Positions 23,071 through 34,023 of a stretch of 64,000 nt of DNA are shown here, in pieces. Numbering within the stretch: position 1 is the first letter of the stretch; each line of letters starts with the position of its first letter. The DNA comes from Symsagittifera roscoffensis (Eukaryota > Xenacoelomorpha > Acoela > Convolutidae), in NCBI RefSeq assembly GCF_963678635.1, contig NC_087070.1:28496048-28560047 (forward strand), in the 5' to 3' direction. A model generated the notes under the pieces. That model saw only the letters and a program-made list of their open reading frames with translations. It was not told the DNA's origin and made no database searches. The position numbers and the translations under genes are program-made.

Positions 23071-25260
23071 TGAGAAACAACTCAATTGAAAACAAATCTT
23101 CAATTCTGTATTAACGGCAGGTTCAAATTTGAGTCATTTGTTACCTTGAAGAAACATGGGTATTATAAGCGAACATAATACGCCTTAGAATTCGAGTTCA
23201 CGTGCCGGTTTAAAGAAATATGCGCTAAGGCTAATATGATTTAGCATATTCTACACTATTTTGCATCGATCTCTCCAATTAAATCAGAAGTTCAAAGCAG
23301 AGACCGATGTAGCTACAACAACAACAAGAACAACCTAATGTACCTTTTAGTTAGCCCAAGTATAATGAACCGCAGCAAAACAAGAAGAAAGCGAAAATAT
23401 ATAAAGTCAGAGTTGGTAAATTTACAAATTACGGAACAATTTTCAATAGCAGTAAAATAAACATTGAAAAAAAGGAGGTCCAGAGGCCTCAAACCCATAG
23501 GCTTTAGGAACCCAAAGGCACTCCACCATAGGTTTTAGAACCCCACTTGACCAGGTGTGAAAATTGGGGTCTGGAAATTGCGGAAGTTTCATAATAAATC
23601 AATGCCTTTTTCTACCATTGCAAGAAAAGTTATTTTATGGAGAAAAAAGTCAAGTTTCCGATTACAAGAAAGCTTGCTTTCGCAAGTTTTAAAAACTCAA
23701 GGTCTAGAAATCTATGTTAACAGCATGGTGAAAAACTCGGGAAAACAATTTGATTAGTGTTATACTATATGATCATTTCTATGCAATACAGGAAATTCAG
23801 ATCGTCACCGCTCACTGATAATGAACACGCTTAAACACAGAGTGGAGGTTGTGCTTCGCAAACACTACCGATGACACGACAAAAAGCAGCTCGAAAAAAA
23901 TGGAAAAGGAAAAAGTAGAATTAAGCCACGAATTGGTAGAAATTCGGCTACGTCTGAGTTTCGTACCTACGAACTAATGCGACCTAGAGATTTCAAGTCT
24001 AACACACTAACCACTCAGCCAAGGACGCTTAATTAATGACAAGCACTAGCCACAAATAAAGAAGAGAACAGATGCTATGCATTTTCCAATGATACAGTGA
24101 AATTTCCATATCAGTGAACACTTTCAATGAACTTTCAATTTGCGAGTTAGGTTAGAAAAAAAGAAGGTTCGTACTAATACACTAACGGTCGTAAGCTCGC
24201 TTGTGTGAATAGGACGAATACATAAAAACTTAGAAAAATAAAAAATCTCGAGGACTCTGAAGCATTTGAGTTTCTCTTTGAATTGTTATCGTGTTTTTTT
24301 TTTTTTGAAAATGAACTCGCCCAGAATTTCTATAACGACTGCAAAACATGATACCTTTTATTCAAATTTTATGCATATGTCCTTAAGGCTGGAAACATAA
24401 AAGCAGACGCACATTATGTCAAAAAACCAAAGTTTTTGTCAAATCCAGTATTTACCAATCCAACTCTGGAGCGAAAAAAATTGAAAACGCTCTCCAGCAA
24501 TAAAAGATATATTTTTAGTTATAGTCCACATATTAATCCATCAAATGTAGTTTTTTACCAGATTTTAATCATATCTTGCGTTATTGTTTCTATATGGGCT
24601 TGTTAAGGCTCGTATGGGTCAAGTGTGCTATCATATTATAGCCCTTATGTTCATGATTCAGATCTTAGAAATATCAAAAAAATGAGATACTGACCTCCTA
24701 ATTAAAATCTTCTACACTAATCATGTTACTTAAGCTATTATAGATTTTCCTATTATAGACTTTCAGCATAATAGACTTTTGTTATAGATTTTATAGATTT
24801 AGCTATTACAGAATATCCCAGACTTTCCTAATTCAGTAGCCTCAATTAAACTGAAATAACAGGCTTTGAAAGACATTGTCTCATTTTTGAACATTGAAAT
24901 TCAATCACTGTGGTACGAACTGAACTGTCTTTGCTACTTGCGCAGGAAAAAAATATTCCAGTTGTCGGAACAAAAAAATAGGAAATAAGTGACAAGTAAC
25001 TTTTACTAACTGATAGTGCTGATTTAAATTATCCAAAACAAATGAACAAAACTGGACACTTCAAACGCGTTTTTCTCAAATTGGGTTGAAGTCAGAAAAA
25101 AATTAGAGCGCACAAATTGCTTAGAACTTAAATAGAACTAGCGTTTAACGCACCTCCGGTGCTTCGAAATTTTTCGTCTACTCATGAAAAACCGCATATA
25201 TTGGAAACAACATCTGCAAACTTTTAGTGTACTCTGACTGCACCAAATTTCGAACTTTTT
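23071..25260. other. Repeat-rich intergenic sequence
   Basis: Includes a copy of a GATTACAAGA...CTTGC...GCAAG repeat near 23.62-23.70 kb (also near 38.9-39.0 kb), a SINE, a TATTATAGA-rich stretch at 24.73-24.83 kb, and an isolated end of the CAGTGCTGATTTAAATTATCC family at about 25.01 kb. No gene supported. Confidence 0.5.
23835..24035 (-). mobile_element. tRNA-Ser-derived SINE
   Basis: Reading the minus strand from about 24030, GCGTCCTTGGCTGAGTGGTTAG is a tRNA 5' half with a good box A. It is followed by CTTGAAATC, which would place anticodon TGA (serine), and a degenerate box B (GGTACGAAACTC). The body ends in the GCACAACCTCCACTCTGTGTTT word related to the GAGGCGAAGC ends elsewhere in the window. 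Confidence 0.7.
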
Positions 25261-25269
25261 AATTTTTTA

Positions 25270-27010
25270 ATTCCCATTTTAAAAACGTCATCTCGAAAAC
25301 TTAATGGGCCTCTAGAGAAATTTGGAGGCCAGATTTGCAACCGCTGAGAGTCCCTGAGAGCACCCTACTATAGGGTTAGGAATTCAAAATTTTGTTAATT
25401 TTTTTAAAACTGAGTTTCCCGAAAAAAAAAATGAAAAAAACATCTTATCTAAAAAACTGAAAGGATTTGAGCATTCATATGAAGAGGCAAGATTTTAGGC
25501 GCCTGGGTGTACGCTGACAATAAGGTTATATCTTCATCAAATTAGTAGTTTCAAATTTTTTGAATTTCTTTGTAGATAAGTTTTTTTTGAGAAATTTTGA
25601 AAAAATCAAAAAACGTCATATCTCGGAAACTCAAAGCATTTGAGCAGTCGCATGCGGCAAGATTTGCAACTCTTTAGAGTACCCTGACAACACCGAACTA
25701 TAGCGTTGGGAAATTCAAATTTCGAAAAATAATTAATATAATTTTTCTGAAAATTTTGAAAAATCACAAAAAACGTCACATCTCGAAAACTACGAAGAAT
25801 TGAGCAGTCATATTTGGAGGCAAGATTCTCAATCCTTGAGAGTACTCTGACAGGACCTAACAACAGGTTTGGGAATTTCAGATTTTTAAAAAATAAAAAT
25901 AATTCAAGTTTTCTGAAAATTTTGAAAAATCACAAAAAACGTCACATCTCGAAAACTACGAAGAATTGAGCAGTCATATTTGGAGGCAAGATTCGCAATC
26001 CTTGATAGTACTCTGACAGTACCCAACTACAGGGTTGAAAAATTCAGATTTTTCAAAAAAATAATAATCTTAAACTTTCTGAAAATTATTGGAAAAATCA
26101 CAAAAAACGTCATATCTCGAAAACTACAAAGAGTTGAGCAGTCATATTTCGAGGCAAGATTCGCAATCTTTGAGAGTACTCTGACAGGACCCAACTACAA
26201 GGTTGGGAATTTCAGATTTTGCGAAAAAAAAATTAATATAAATTTTCTGAAAATTTTTGAAAAAATCACAAAAAACGTCAAATCTCGAAAACTACAAGGA
26301 TTTGGTCAGTCATATTTGGAGGCAAGATTCGCAATCCTTGATAGTACTCTGACAGTACCCAACTACATGGTTGAAAAATTCAGATTTTTCAAAAAAATAA
26401 TAATCTTAAACTTTCTGAAAATTATTGGAAAAATCACAAAAAACGTCATATCTCGAAAACTAAAAAGAGTTGAGCAGTCATATTTCGAGGCAAGATTCGC
26501 AATCTTTGAGAGTACTCTGACAGGACCCAACTACAAGGTTGGGAATTTCAGATTTTGTGAAAAAAAATTAATATAAGTTTTCTGAAAATTTTTTGAAAAA
26601 ATCACAAAAAACGCCATATCTCGAAAACTACAAGGATTTGAACAGTCATAATTGGAGGCAAGATTCGCAATCTTTGATAGTACTCTGACAGTACCCAACT
26701 ACAGGGTTAGGAATTTCAGATTTTTACAAAATAATATTTCAAGTTTTCTGAAAATTTTTGAAAAAAAATCACAAAAAACGTCATATCTCGAAAACTACAA
26801 GGATTTGAGCAGTCATATTTGGAGGCAAGACTCGCAATCCTTGATAGTACTCTGAGAGTACCCAACTACAGCGTTGGGAATTTCAGATTTTTAAAAAATA
26901 GTAATTTAAGTTTTCTGAAAATTTTTGAAAAAATCTCAAAAATCGTCTTATCTCGTTAACTAAAATGATTCGGGCATTCAAAATTGGAGGCCAAATTCCC
27001 CACCCCTAAT
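25270..27010. repeat. Satellite array, about 167-bp units, roughly ten copies
   Basis: The word CGTCATATCTCGAAAACTA recurs at about 25.28, 25.61, 25.78, 25.94, 26.11, 26.28, 26.44, 26.61, 26.78 and 26.94 kb. Each unit then has GGAGGCAAGATTCGCAATC and a TACTCTGACAGTACCCAACTA block. Units alternate in small differences, so pairs may form a higher-order repeat. Because several units are a multiple of three, a 198-residue open frame runs through 25980-26576; I treat it as a by-product. Confidence 0.93.
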
Positions 27011-27664
27011 TCGACATTGGGCTGCTTAATTTAAACTCGGTAAAATAACCACTAAAATCAAATTGGAAAATCGAAAAAAAATTCTTAACCATTGCAATAT
27101 ACGATATAGCTTAAACATGCGAAAATAATACGTTGAAAAAACTTAAGCATGGCGAGATAGTGAAGCCCGCATTTAAATAAATAACAGATTACATGCGCAA
27201 AACGTATGAAGTTCTTTCAATTAGTCGAAAGGACATTTTTTGGCTATCAAGCAAAAATATACTTGGTGATACAAATTTTTGGACATTATACCCTCCTGGA
27301 ACTTTGTTGAGCTTGTTCCTGGAATATATGATGTCTATCAACTGAATAGTAGTTCTTGGGTAATTTTTGACAAAAAAAAGACAAAATTACCCCTGTTTTA
27401 GTTTTTTTTTAAATTTTGGTTTCGAAGCGCGCAATTTAACTTTTGAAAAAACTCTAAGCAATTCATTTTCTTCACTTTTCTCTAACCTCAACCCAACTTG
27501 AGAAAAAAGCTTCAGATCCGAACACTCTTTATCCATTGAAATAAATTACGTGAAATTAATTTAGAACAGCTCGAGTCAGCCGAAATGACTTCAATATGCT
27601 ACTCGTTTACACACATTCGTCGTTTTTGGGGTTCCAAATTCGATTTCCGTGTCAAGTTATAATA

Positions 27665-28460
27665 CAGTGCTGATTTAAAATATCCGGATAAAACTTGAAA
27701 CTTCAAACGCATTTTTCTCAAATTGGGTTAGGATTAGACAAAAAATGAAGAGAACAAAATAATTCTCCACCAAAATTTTACCCTAAAAATGTTTTTTTTT
27801 TAATTATTCAAGAACTACGCTGAAACTACTTTGTTAATTGATGAATGTCACAAGAAGCCTATTATACAGCCCAACAAAGTTTTAGAAGGGTTAAATCTCC
27901 AAAAACCCGTATAAGAGAAAATATTTTTGCTTGATAGTCAATAAATGGGATTTTTACTATATAAAGCCCAAAATAATTGCCTAAAACAATTTTAAAATAT
28001 TTTGCGCGTTGAGCTGTATAAGCGTCTTAAACTACTTTGTTAATTGATGAAAAACTACTTTGTTAATTGATGAAAAAAGTATGTCACAAAAAGCCTTTTA
28101 TAAAGCCCAAAATATTTGCCTAAAACAATTTTGAAATATTTTGCGCGGAATTTTGGAGACTTAACCCTCCTAAAACTTTGCTGGGTTGTATAAAAGGCTT
28201 CTTGTGACATACTTTTTTCATCAATTAACAAAGTAGTTTCAGCGTAATTCTTGATTAATTAAAAAAGGCCAAAATGACCATTTTTGGGGCAATTTTAGGT
28301 TGAGATTTTCGGAGAAAAAATTGCAACATACTAATTCTGGTTAAATTATAAGCAATTTTTGTTCTGTTCACTTTTTGTCTAATCCTATCCCAATATGAGA
28401 AACACGCGTTTGAATTTATAAATTTTGTTCGTTTTGTCCTTTTAATTTAAATCAGCACTG
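27665..28460. mobile_element. Long foldback MITE, CAGTGCTGATTTAAA termini
   Basis: The ends CAGTGCTGATTTAAAATATCCGG and TTTAAATCAGCACTG are inverted copies flanked by TA on both sides. Almost the whole element folds on itself: the interior pair AACTACTTTGTTAATTGATGAA / TTCATCAATTAACAAAGTAG lies in opposite orientations. No open frame. Related ends are inside the 821-bp duplication and at about 25.01 kb. Confidence 0.85.
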
Positions 28461-28492
28461 TATAAAGTGACTGTTAAAAAGGAGACTTACAG

Positions 28493-28575
28493 TTACAGGT
28501 TTCCACATTCTCAAGAGGTTCGCACTTGCTCGGATGTCTTCAGGCTCAACAGTATTTTCCGTAAAACTGCGCACC
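28493..28575 (-). CDS. Possible orphan exon
   Basis: On the minus strand the frame VRSFTENTVEPEDIRASA is followed directly by a perfect GTAAGT donor (plus-strand ACTTAC, 28488-28493). GTGCGCAG upstream could be the acceptor. It is about 27 residues long with coding-like codons, but I find no partner exon in a compatible phase, and the foldback element ends about 30 bases away. Confidence 0.25.
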
Positions 28576-31524
28576 GGTTTTTATAATTTTCGGTCTAACA
28601 TTTTATCTACTTCCACGTTAAATTAAAAAAGGACAGCTTAATTTGCAGCTGTCGTCCTTAACTTGTGAGCGAAATGAATTGACCATTGACAAAAACGATG
28701 AAAAAAAAATTCAGCTAACTCAAAAATTTTAACTATTACCGCCTTATAATTTTTAAAACTAAAACTTCGACAATACCATAAAATCTCCAAATTATATATG
28801 AAAATCCTTTTTATAACACTTGAATTTGTAAGTAAAATTGAAATACAGAGGCGAAGCAGAGCTTCGTACAACTAGCGATAAACCACAAGTATAGCAAGAC
28901 AAACTAGCAGATGAAAATTGAGACGAAAGCTGCTTTTTTTGAAGTTTTAAAAGGTAGATCTATCAAATCTTTCATATCTCTCTCACTATTTGTCTAAAAT
29001 AAAATTCACTTGAAAAAACATGTCAAATGATACAAATGGAAGTTAAATTTGCAACGAAACAAGACTTACGAAGCGATAACAAAGCCGACAATTTCTGAGC
29101 AGAAACCCGATGAGCAAAAAAAAATTTTTTCAAAGTTTTTTTGAACCTTTTAAAAAAATATTGAATTACCCCCTCAAAAGCCTCAAACGCATAGCAAACC
29201 TGTTTCGCTCATCTAACGACGCAACATGATGCCACTAAACTTATTCCGCAAGCCGATTGAGCCGAGAAGCAAAAAAAAAGAAAAACGGAAAATATAGCCA
29301 GCATAGACTTTCGAACTTCAAAGAAAATAAATTTATTACCTTAGAGCTCTTTGAACTTCAAGAGCAATTTATGATTGACATTTTAGGATAAATAACCAAA
29401 TTTCAGAAAATTGGATCAATAAGTAAATTTCTCATTCCGCTGGAAAAACTGAATATTTAAATCACTTTCGAAACTAGAAATCGATCACATTTTTTATGAC
29501 ATTTACACTTTTGCTGTTCGATAGTGCAGCTTGCCTACCAATTAGCAAAACAAATTAAGTGTACGAATAAAACAAAATCAAAAGTCAAACTGCCAAAAGT
29601 CAAAGCTTAGCGAAGTTTCAGACTTTTCTTAAAAAAGATTCACCAAGACTTAAAAAAAGAGTAATCACTATGTTCATGACTCTTTAAAACGGATATAAAA
29701 CAAAAAAACATATATTGAAAATAACAGGTATTTGAAATCCAGACTTGTTCGAAAAATGTGTCCGTAGACGATAGAGCAAATTTGACAAAATGATTCAGTG
29801 ATTCTGTTGTACAAGTTGTTATTCAGAGATGTTCCGAATTATTAACACTTGCTCATCGAGAGCATAATTATCGCAAGCGTAATATAACCACGCACCTTAA
29901 TCGACGGGGAGAAAGACACGAACAAAGCAAGACGCTTAAGAACTAGCAAAAAGGAACTCGAATGTTAACGTTGAAGGAACTAGAACACGACAAAAAAATT
30001 TAAATTGAGTTTTTAAAGTTTAAATTTATTCACCTGTTTTAAATAGGTCCCAGGGGGTATAATTTTGAACATTCAAACATTTGAGACTAGAGTCTTATCG
30101 CTCTCATGGTAACTGTCTTAATTCAAGCGGTAATTGAGCCGAAAATACCTGCGCAGAACCCCTTCAGCCACCGAAAAAATATCTATCAAAACATTTGGAG
30201 CTATTAAAAAAAATTAAGTATCCCTAAAAACATACAGAGCTACATAAAAACTGCTTTCTCTCATCAAACGGCGTAAAATCAGGCCACTAAACGGATATAA
30301 TAAGCCTTAACCTCTTAAGCCGAAAAAATTGAGTTAGTTAACTGAAATTTTAAAAAATCGAGGTGGCAAAAATTACATCCATCGTGAAAATCAATTTCGA
30401 ATAGGACGGATATTTAAAGAGCTAGCACGCTCAAAGTATGAGGTTTGAAGTATTTCCAACCGAGAGGACCAGCAAATGAAAAATTCCAGGGAATGAGCCC
30501 TGTGAACAAAGTTATATTAGGGAAAACAATTTCGGACCGATTGCACTACTCTCGCTGATCGCAAAGAGTAAGAACAAATTTGCAAGTAAAATGAAAAACA
30601 AATTTTATAACATATTTTGCCACTGATTTTGAATATTGTTTGTTCCAACTCGAACAATTGATCAGTAACCCTGAAAGTTTCAAAATCTAATTAACATTCG
30701 GGATCCGCATCAGTAACATTTATGTTCTTAAGACACCTGTCCATGAGGTAGAGGAATGTGCTTTGACATCTGAAAGCCGGGAAACAATTTTATAATCATA
30801 GCCAATAGTCTAATCAGCAAAAATATTGATCTAAAAAGATTGGGTAACATTGTTTGCATCATGTTAGAGTTACATTTTTGCTATTTTCAAAATTAAACAG
30901 CGACTATCAGGGTCTACAAAAACGCTCGATCGAAAAAATCTATTTAGTAATATTTCAAAAAAATCTCAGATTCCTGTCACCTTCCCGAAAAAAACTAGAG
31001 GCCAATACTTAGCAAATTTAGTAAAGTGATGGTAAGCCAACATGCATTAACGTTCTTTCACAAACCGAACTCAAATAAAGCACGTTCAACCAAGAACATG
31101 TAAAACATAGTTTCTTGAGACGTGATTAATTTGACTGCTAAGAGACATGCACAAAAAGCGACCACTAGTCATAGGCTATTCTGACTTTAAAACGTTCTCG
31201 CTTTACTTTAAATTCGAAGCGCACCTGTCAAGATTGCAAACCAACTCTTTTTTGAAGAGCTGAAAGTGTTCAATCTTCTGAGCTCGACTAAACTGAATTT
31301 ACTCAAATGAAAGAAAAAAATTGATAAGCGAAATGATTTTTCTACATTTATTGCGAGTCAAAAAAAAACTGAAAACAAAATCTCACTGTTTGTTATGTCA
31401 GTTGTCTCTCAGTCGCTGCAGAGCAAAAGCGAAACAACAATATAAACAAGCATTAAATGTTCTTACAAGACCCACGAACAGTTGATAAAAGAAAGGGTTT
31501 AGACGCTAATGGTGAGTTGAGCAG
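28576..31524. other. Intergenic sequence with dispersed repeats
   Basis: Contains one GAGGCGAAGC-type repeat end (28.85 kb), a copy of the dispersed repeat at 29.34-29.70 kb (CGAAACTAGAAATCGATCAC and ATTCACCAAGACTT words), and a GTGAACAAAGTTATATTAGGG word near 30.5 kb shared with 38.9 kb. No gene seen. Confidence 0.45.
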
Positions 31525-34023
31525 CTATGAAAAAGAGACGGCTGTAAAAAGTCGTTCCAGCTTTGCATTGGGACTGGCGATGGCGCTGTCGGCGGATTCA
31601 ATGGGAAATAGTTGATCGTATGAAACGTCGAAAGAACTCAGCAACCTAATGTTGTGTTTGTATAGACAGTAGATGTTGTCTCCCCCATCCCGCAGATCCT
31701 TCATGCGAGCTTGCAACTCAACCAGTAAGCCACTAATTTCGAAGTCCTCAATATGAGTCGTATGATTCTTGAGCTTTTCCAAAAGCATCAACTTCGTTCT
31801 CACACCATCGATTTCGGAGTTGACGAACCGCAAATGTAAATGCATTTGCTCCTTGTATAATTTCAGAAAATCTACTCTAGACAACGTCGGGTTTTTTGGT
31901 GGGAAAAAATGGGACGTGGTGTCTTCTTTGGCGCGGCTGGGAATCGAACTCACGCGCGGCATCTCAGTCGCAAAATTGGAGGTCATCGGAGGTTTGGACA
32001 AAAACGGGGCGTCCGGCGTACTGTTACTTCGCTGGAATAGTGAGCCAGGTGGATTTGCCGAAGGAAAAAAATCTTTAGAGATTGGATGGGCGTTTGCTAC
32101 TGTGGGGTTGAAAACACTAGCAGTCGGATTCAAATTTGACTTCAGGTCCAAGTCAGGTGACAACTCGTTTTTAGCTCTGTAATCTAACGTTCCACATTTT
32201 AACAAATCACTCGCTATGTCAAATCCGGGCGGTCTTGTGCCAAATCTTCCATTAAAAGTACTGTTTTCTTTCGAAATAGAAGTCGGATTGGAAAATATTC
32301 CAGTGTATATTGTCGCATTAGAAAATCCAGAAAACCCCAAATCGCTAGTTATAGGCTCCTTCACACTGTTGTCAAACTCGTTGGGCTTCGGGGTGATATT
32401 TTTGTTCGTGTATTGCGCCATTGAGTCTTGTACAGCCCTCAATCTATCAGTCCCGTTAAAGGGGGAGTAGCCTTGAAAAATTGGGGGATCTAAATTCTCA
32501 TTACTTCCTGGATCACCACTAGAAAAAAGACCGACAGAGTTCCATTTATCCACACTTTTAGCTGAAGTGGTAACAACCGAAGGCTTGTCTGACTTGCAGG
32601 GATCAACTGTAGCCACTGGTTTGCTTATAGGTTTCGGCTTATTGACCAAAAAGGGCCCGTTACCAAAAGCTATATCAACGTTGCCAGATCCTATCTCAGA
32701 TTGACAACTTACGATTGAATCGGTATTGTCGGCTTTGCTGGAATCTCCATTAGACTGGTCGTCTTCGGAAGGCTTGCGCACTTCCTGTACCGAAGAGTTT
32801 TCCGGTTGAACAAAAACGGGCATCTGCGGTTTGGGCTCCGAGGACATTAAGGCCATCATTTTTTGACTTACAGTCATCGAATTAGTTGTTGAACCAAGAG
32901 CATCAAACGCTTTAGACGCCACGCTATCAATTTGACCATTCATTACAATTGTGTTATTACCGATCACAGGGTTATAAGGTTTCAAACCGCGCCCTTTATG
33001 AAAACTAGAATTTTGTCCGAAATCATCACTTTGAAAAGGATCAGATTTCTTACTATTCGCGTCAGAAGAAAACGAGTTAACATCGAAACTGTTCGACTTA
33101 TTACCTCCTTTATTTTTGTTGTTGTTTCGCTTGCTGTTCACAGTAATGAACTCGGACATATCGCCCACATCAATTTCGTCAAACTCGTCCAAATAATCTT
33201 CTGGGCGGAAAAAGGTTCCCGGCGAAGGCGGCTTTTCATCACTTATCTGATCTACTGTGTCCGCTTCAGGATTAACTTCAGGTGTTTCTTCTTCGGGTCT
33301 CGTTACTTCGCTTTCATTCTTGGTTTCGTCTTTTAGTTCCACCTCAAGTTTCCCGTCACAGCAATCAAAATTCCTGACCAGACAAGAGTGCTTCAGCTTA
33401 TCCGAAATAGAGATGCGGCGGCTCAATGGAGAATCAGTTCCCGATTTTCTGGTCGAAGATGCACTTCGTTCTCTTGAACTGTTATTACTGCACTTCTTGC
33501 CCTGTGGATTGTGATTTTTGATCTTAAAAGCCCGTTCGCAATGCATTGTAGTACTGTGCACAGTTTTTAGAAGCCTTTCTCTGCTCGAATAGTTGCCCTT
33601 TGAAACACATGAACCCTCTACACAGGGCGAAAATTCGGCCCTGGTTTTCGTCTGTGTTTTCTTGCGGGTCTTTTTAGCTTTCTCCGGTTTCTGAGCCTCA
33701 TTAGTTGAAATCACTTCATTTGAACCAGATATTTTACTGTTTTTCTTTCCCTTTCCTCCACTGGCATTCGTTCCTCCTTGAGATGTCTTGGAGCTTTCCT
33801 GCTCTAGTTCCAACTCGAAACTGCGGACGTCAATGTGTTCTGAGCTGCTCTCCAACTCAGCCTGCTGGTGGTCACACTCAACACTGGTCCAGAACGATCC
33901 AGTCATTAGACTTCGAATAGACTCAGGAGTATTCGGCAACTCTAAGTTCAGATCTAAACAAGTTACATTTAACAGCCTCAAATAGAGCTCGTATGTAGCT
34001 GAGTGTGGTATTATATTGAAGCC
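31525..34023 (-). CDS. Large exon, mostly disordered protein, function unknown
   Basis: The frame is open for about 830 codons from an AG at 34024 (CCAATAG before GGCTTC) to the stop at 31525. The first ATG in it is near 33906; sequence before that (ATYELYLRLLNVTCLDLNLE) looks coding, so an upstream exon is likely. Composition is serine/asparagine/lysine-rich and disordered. There is a basic KKTRKKTQTKTR patch, an acidic PEDYLDEFDEIDVGDMSEF patch near the first third, and a C-terminal helical region (LKLYKEQMHLHLRFVNSEID through LVELQARMKDLRD) that may be a coiled-coil interaction domain. No conserved family recognised. The long uninterrupted frame in AT-rich DNA makes it a confident gene. 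Confidence 0.75.
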   Translation of the reverse strand, partial: GFNIIPHSATYELYLRLLNVTCLDLNLELPNTPESIRSLMTGSFWTSVECDHQQAELESSSEHIDVRSFELELEQESSKTSQGGTNASGGKGKKNSKISGSNEVISTNEAQKPEKAKKTRKKTQTKTRAEFSPCVEGSCVSKGNYSSRERLLKTVHSTTMHCERAFKIKNHNPQGKKCSNNSSRERSASSTRKSGTDSPLSRRISISDKLKHSCLVRNFDCCDGKLEVELKDETKNESEVTRPEEETPEVNPEADTVDQISDEKPPSPGTFFRPEDYLDEFDEIDVGDMSEFITVNSKRNNNKNKGGNKSNSFDVNSFSSDANSKKSDPFQSDDFGQNSSFHKGRGLKPYNPVIGNNTIVMNGQIDSVASKAFDALGSTTNSMTVSQKMMALMSSEPKPQMPVFVQPENSSVQEVRKPSEDDQSNGDSSKADNTDSIVSCQSEIGSGNVDIAFGNGPFLVNKPKPISKPVATVDPCKSDKPSVVTTSAKSVDKWNSVGLFSSGDPGSNENLDPPIFQGYSPFNGTDRLRAVQDSMAQYTNKNITPKPNEFDNSVKEPITSDLGFSGFSNATIYTGIFSNPTSISKENSTFNGRFGTRPPGFDIASDLLKCGTLDYRAKNELSPDLDLKSNLNPTASVFNPTVANAHPISKDFFPSANPPGSLFQRSNSTPDAPFLSKPPMTSNFATEMPRVSSIPSRAKEDTTSHFFPPKNPTLSRVDFLKLYKEQMHLHLRFVNSEIDGVRTKLMLLEKLKNHTTHIEDFEISGLLVELQARMKDLRDGGDNIYCLYKHNIRLLSSFDVSYDQLFPIESADSAIASPNAKLERLFTAVSFS

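Noticed and set aside
25980-26576. 198-residue open frame
   Set aside because: It runs through satellite units and repeats the same 56 residues; frame openness follows from unit length being a multiple of three.
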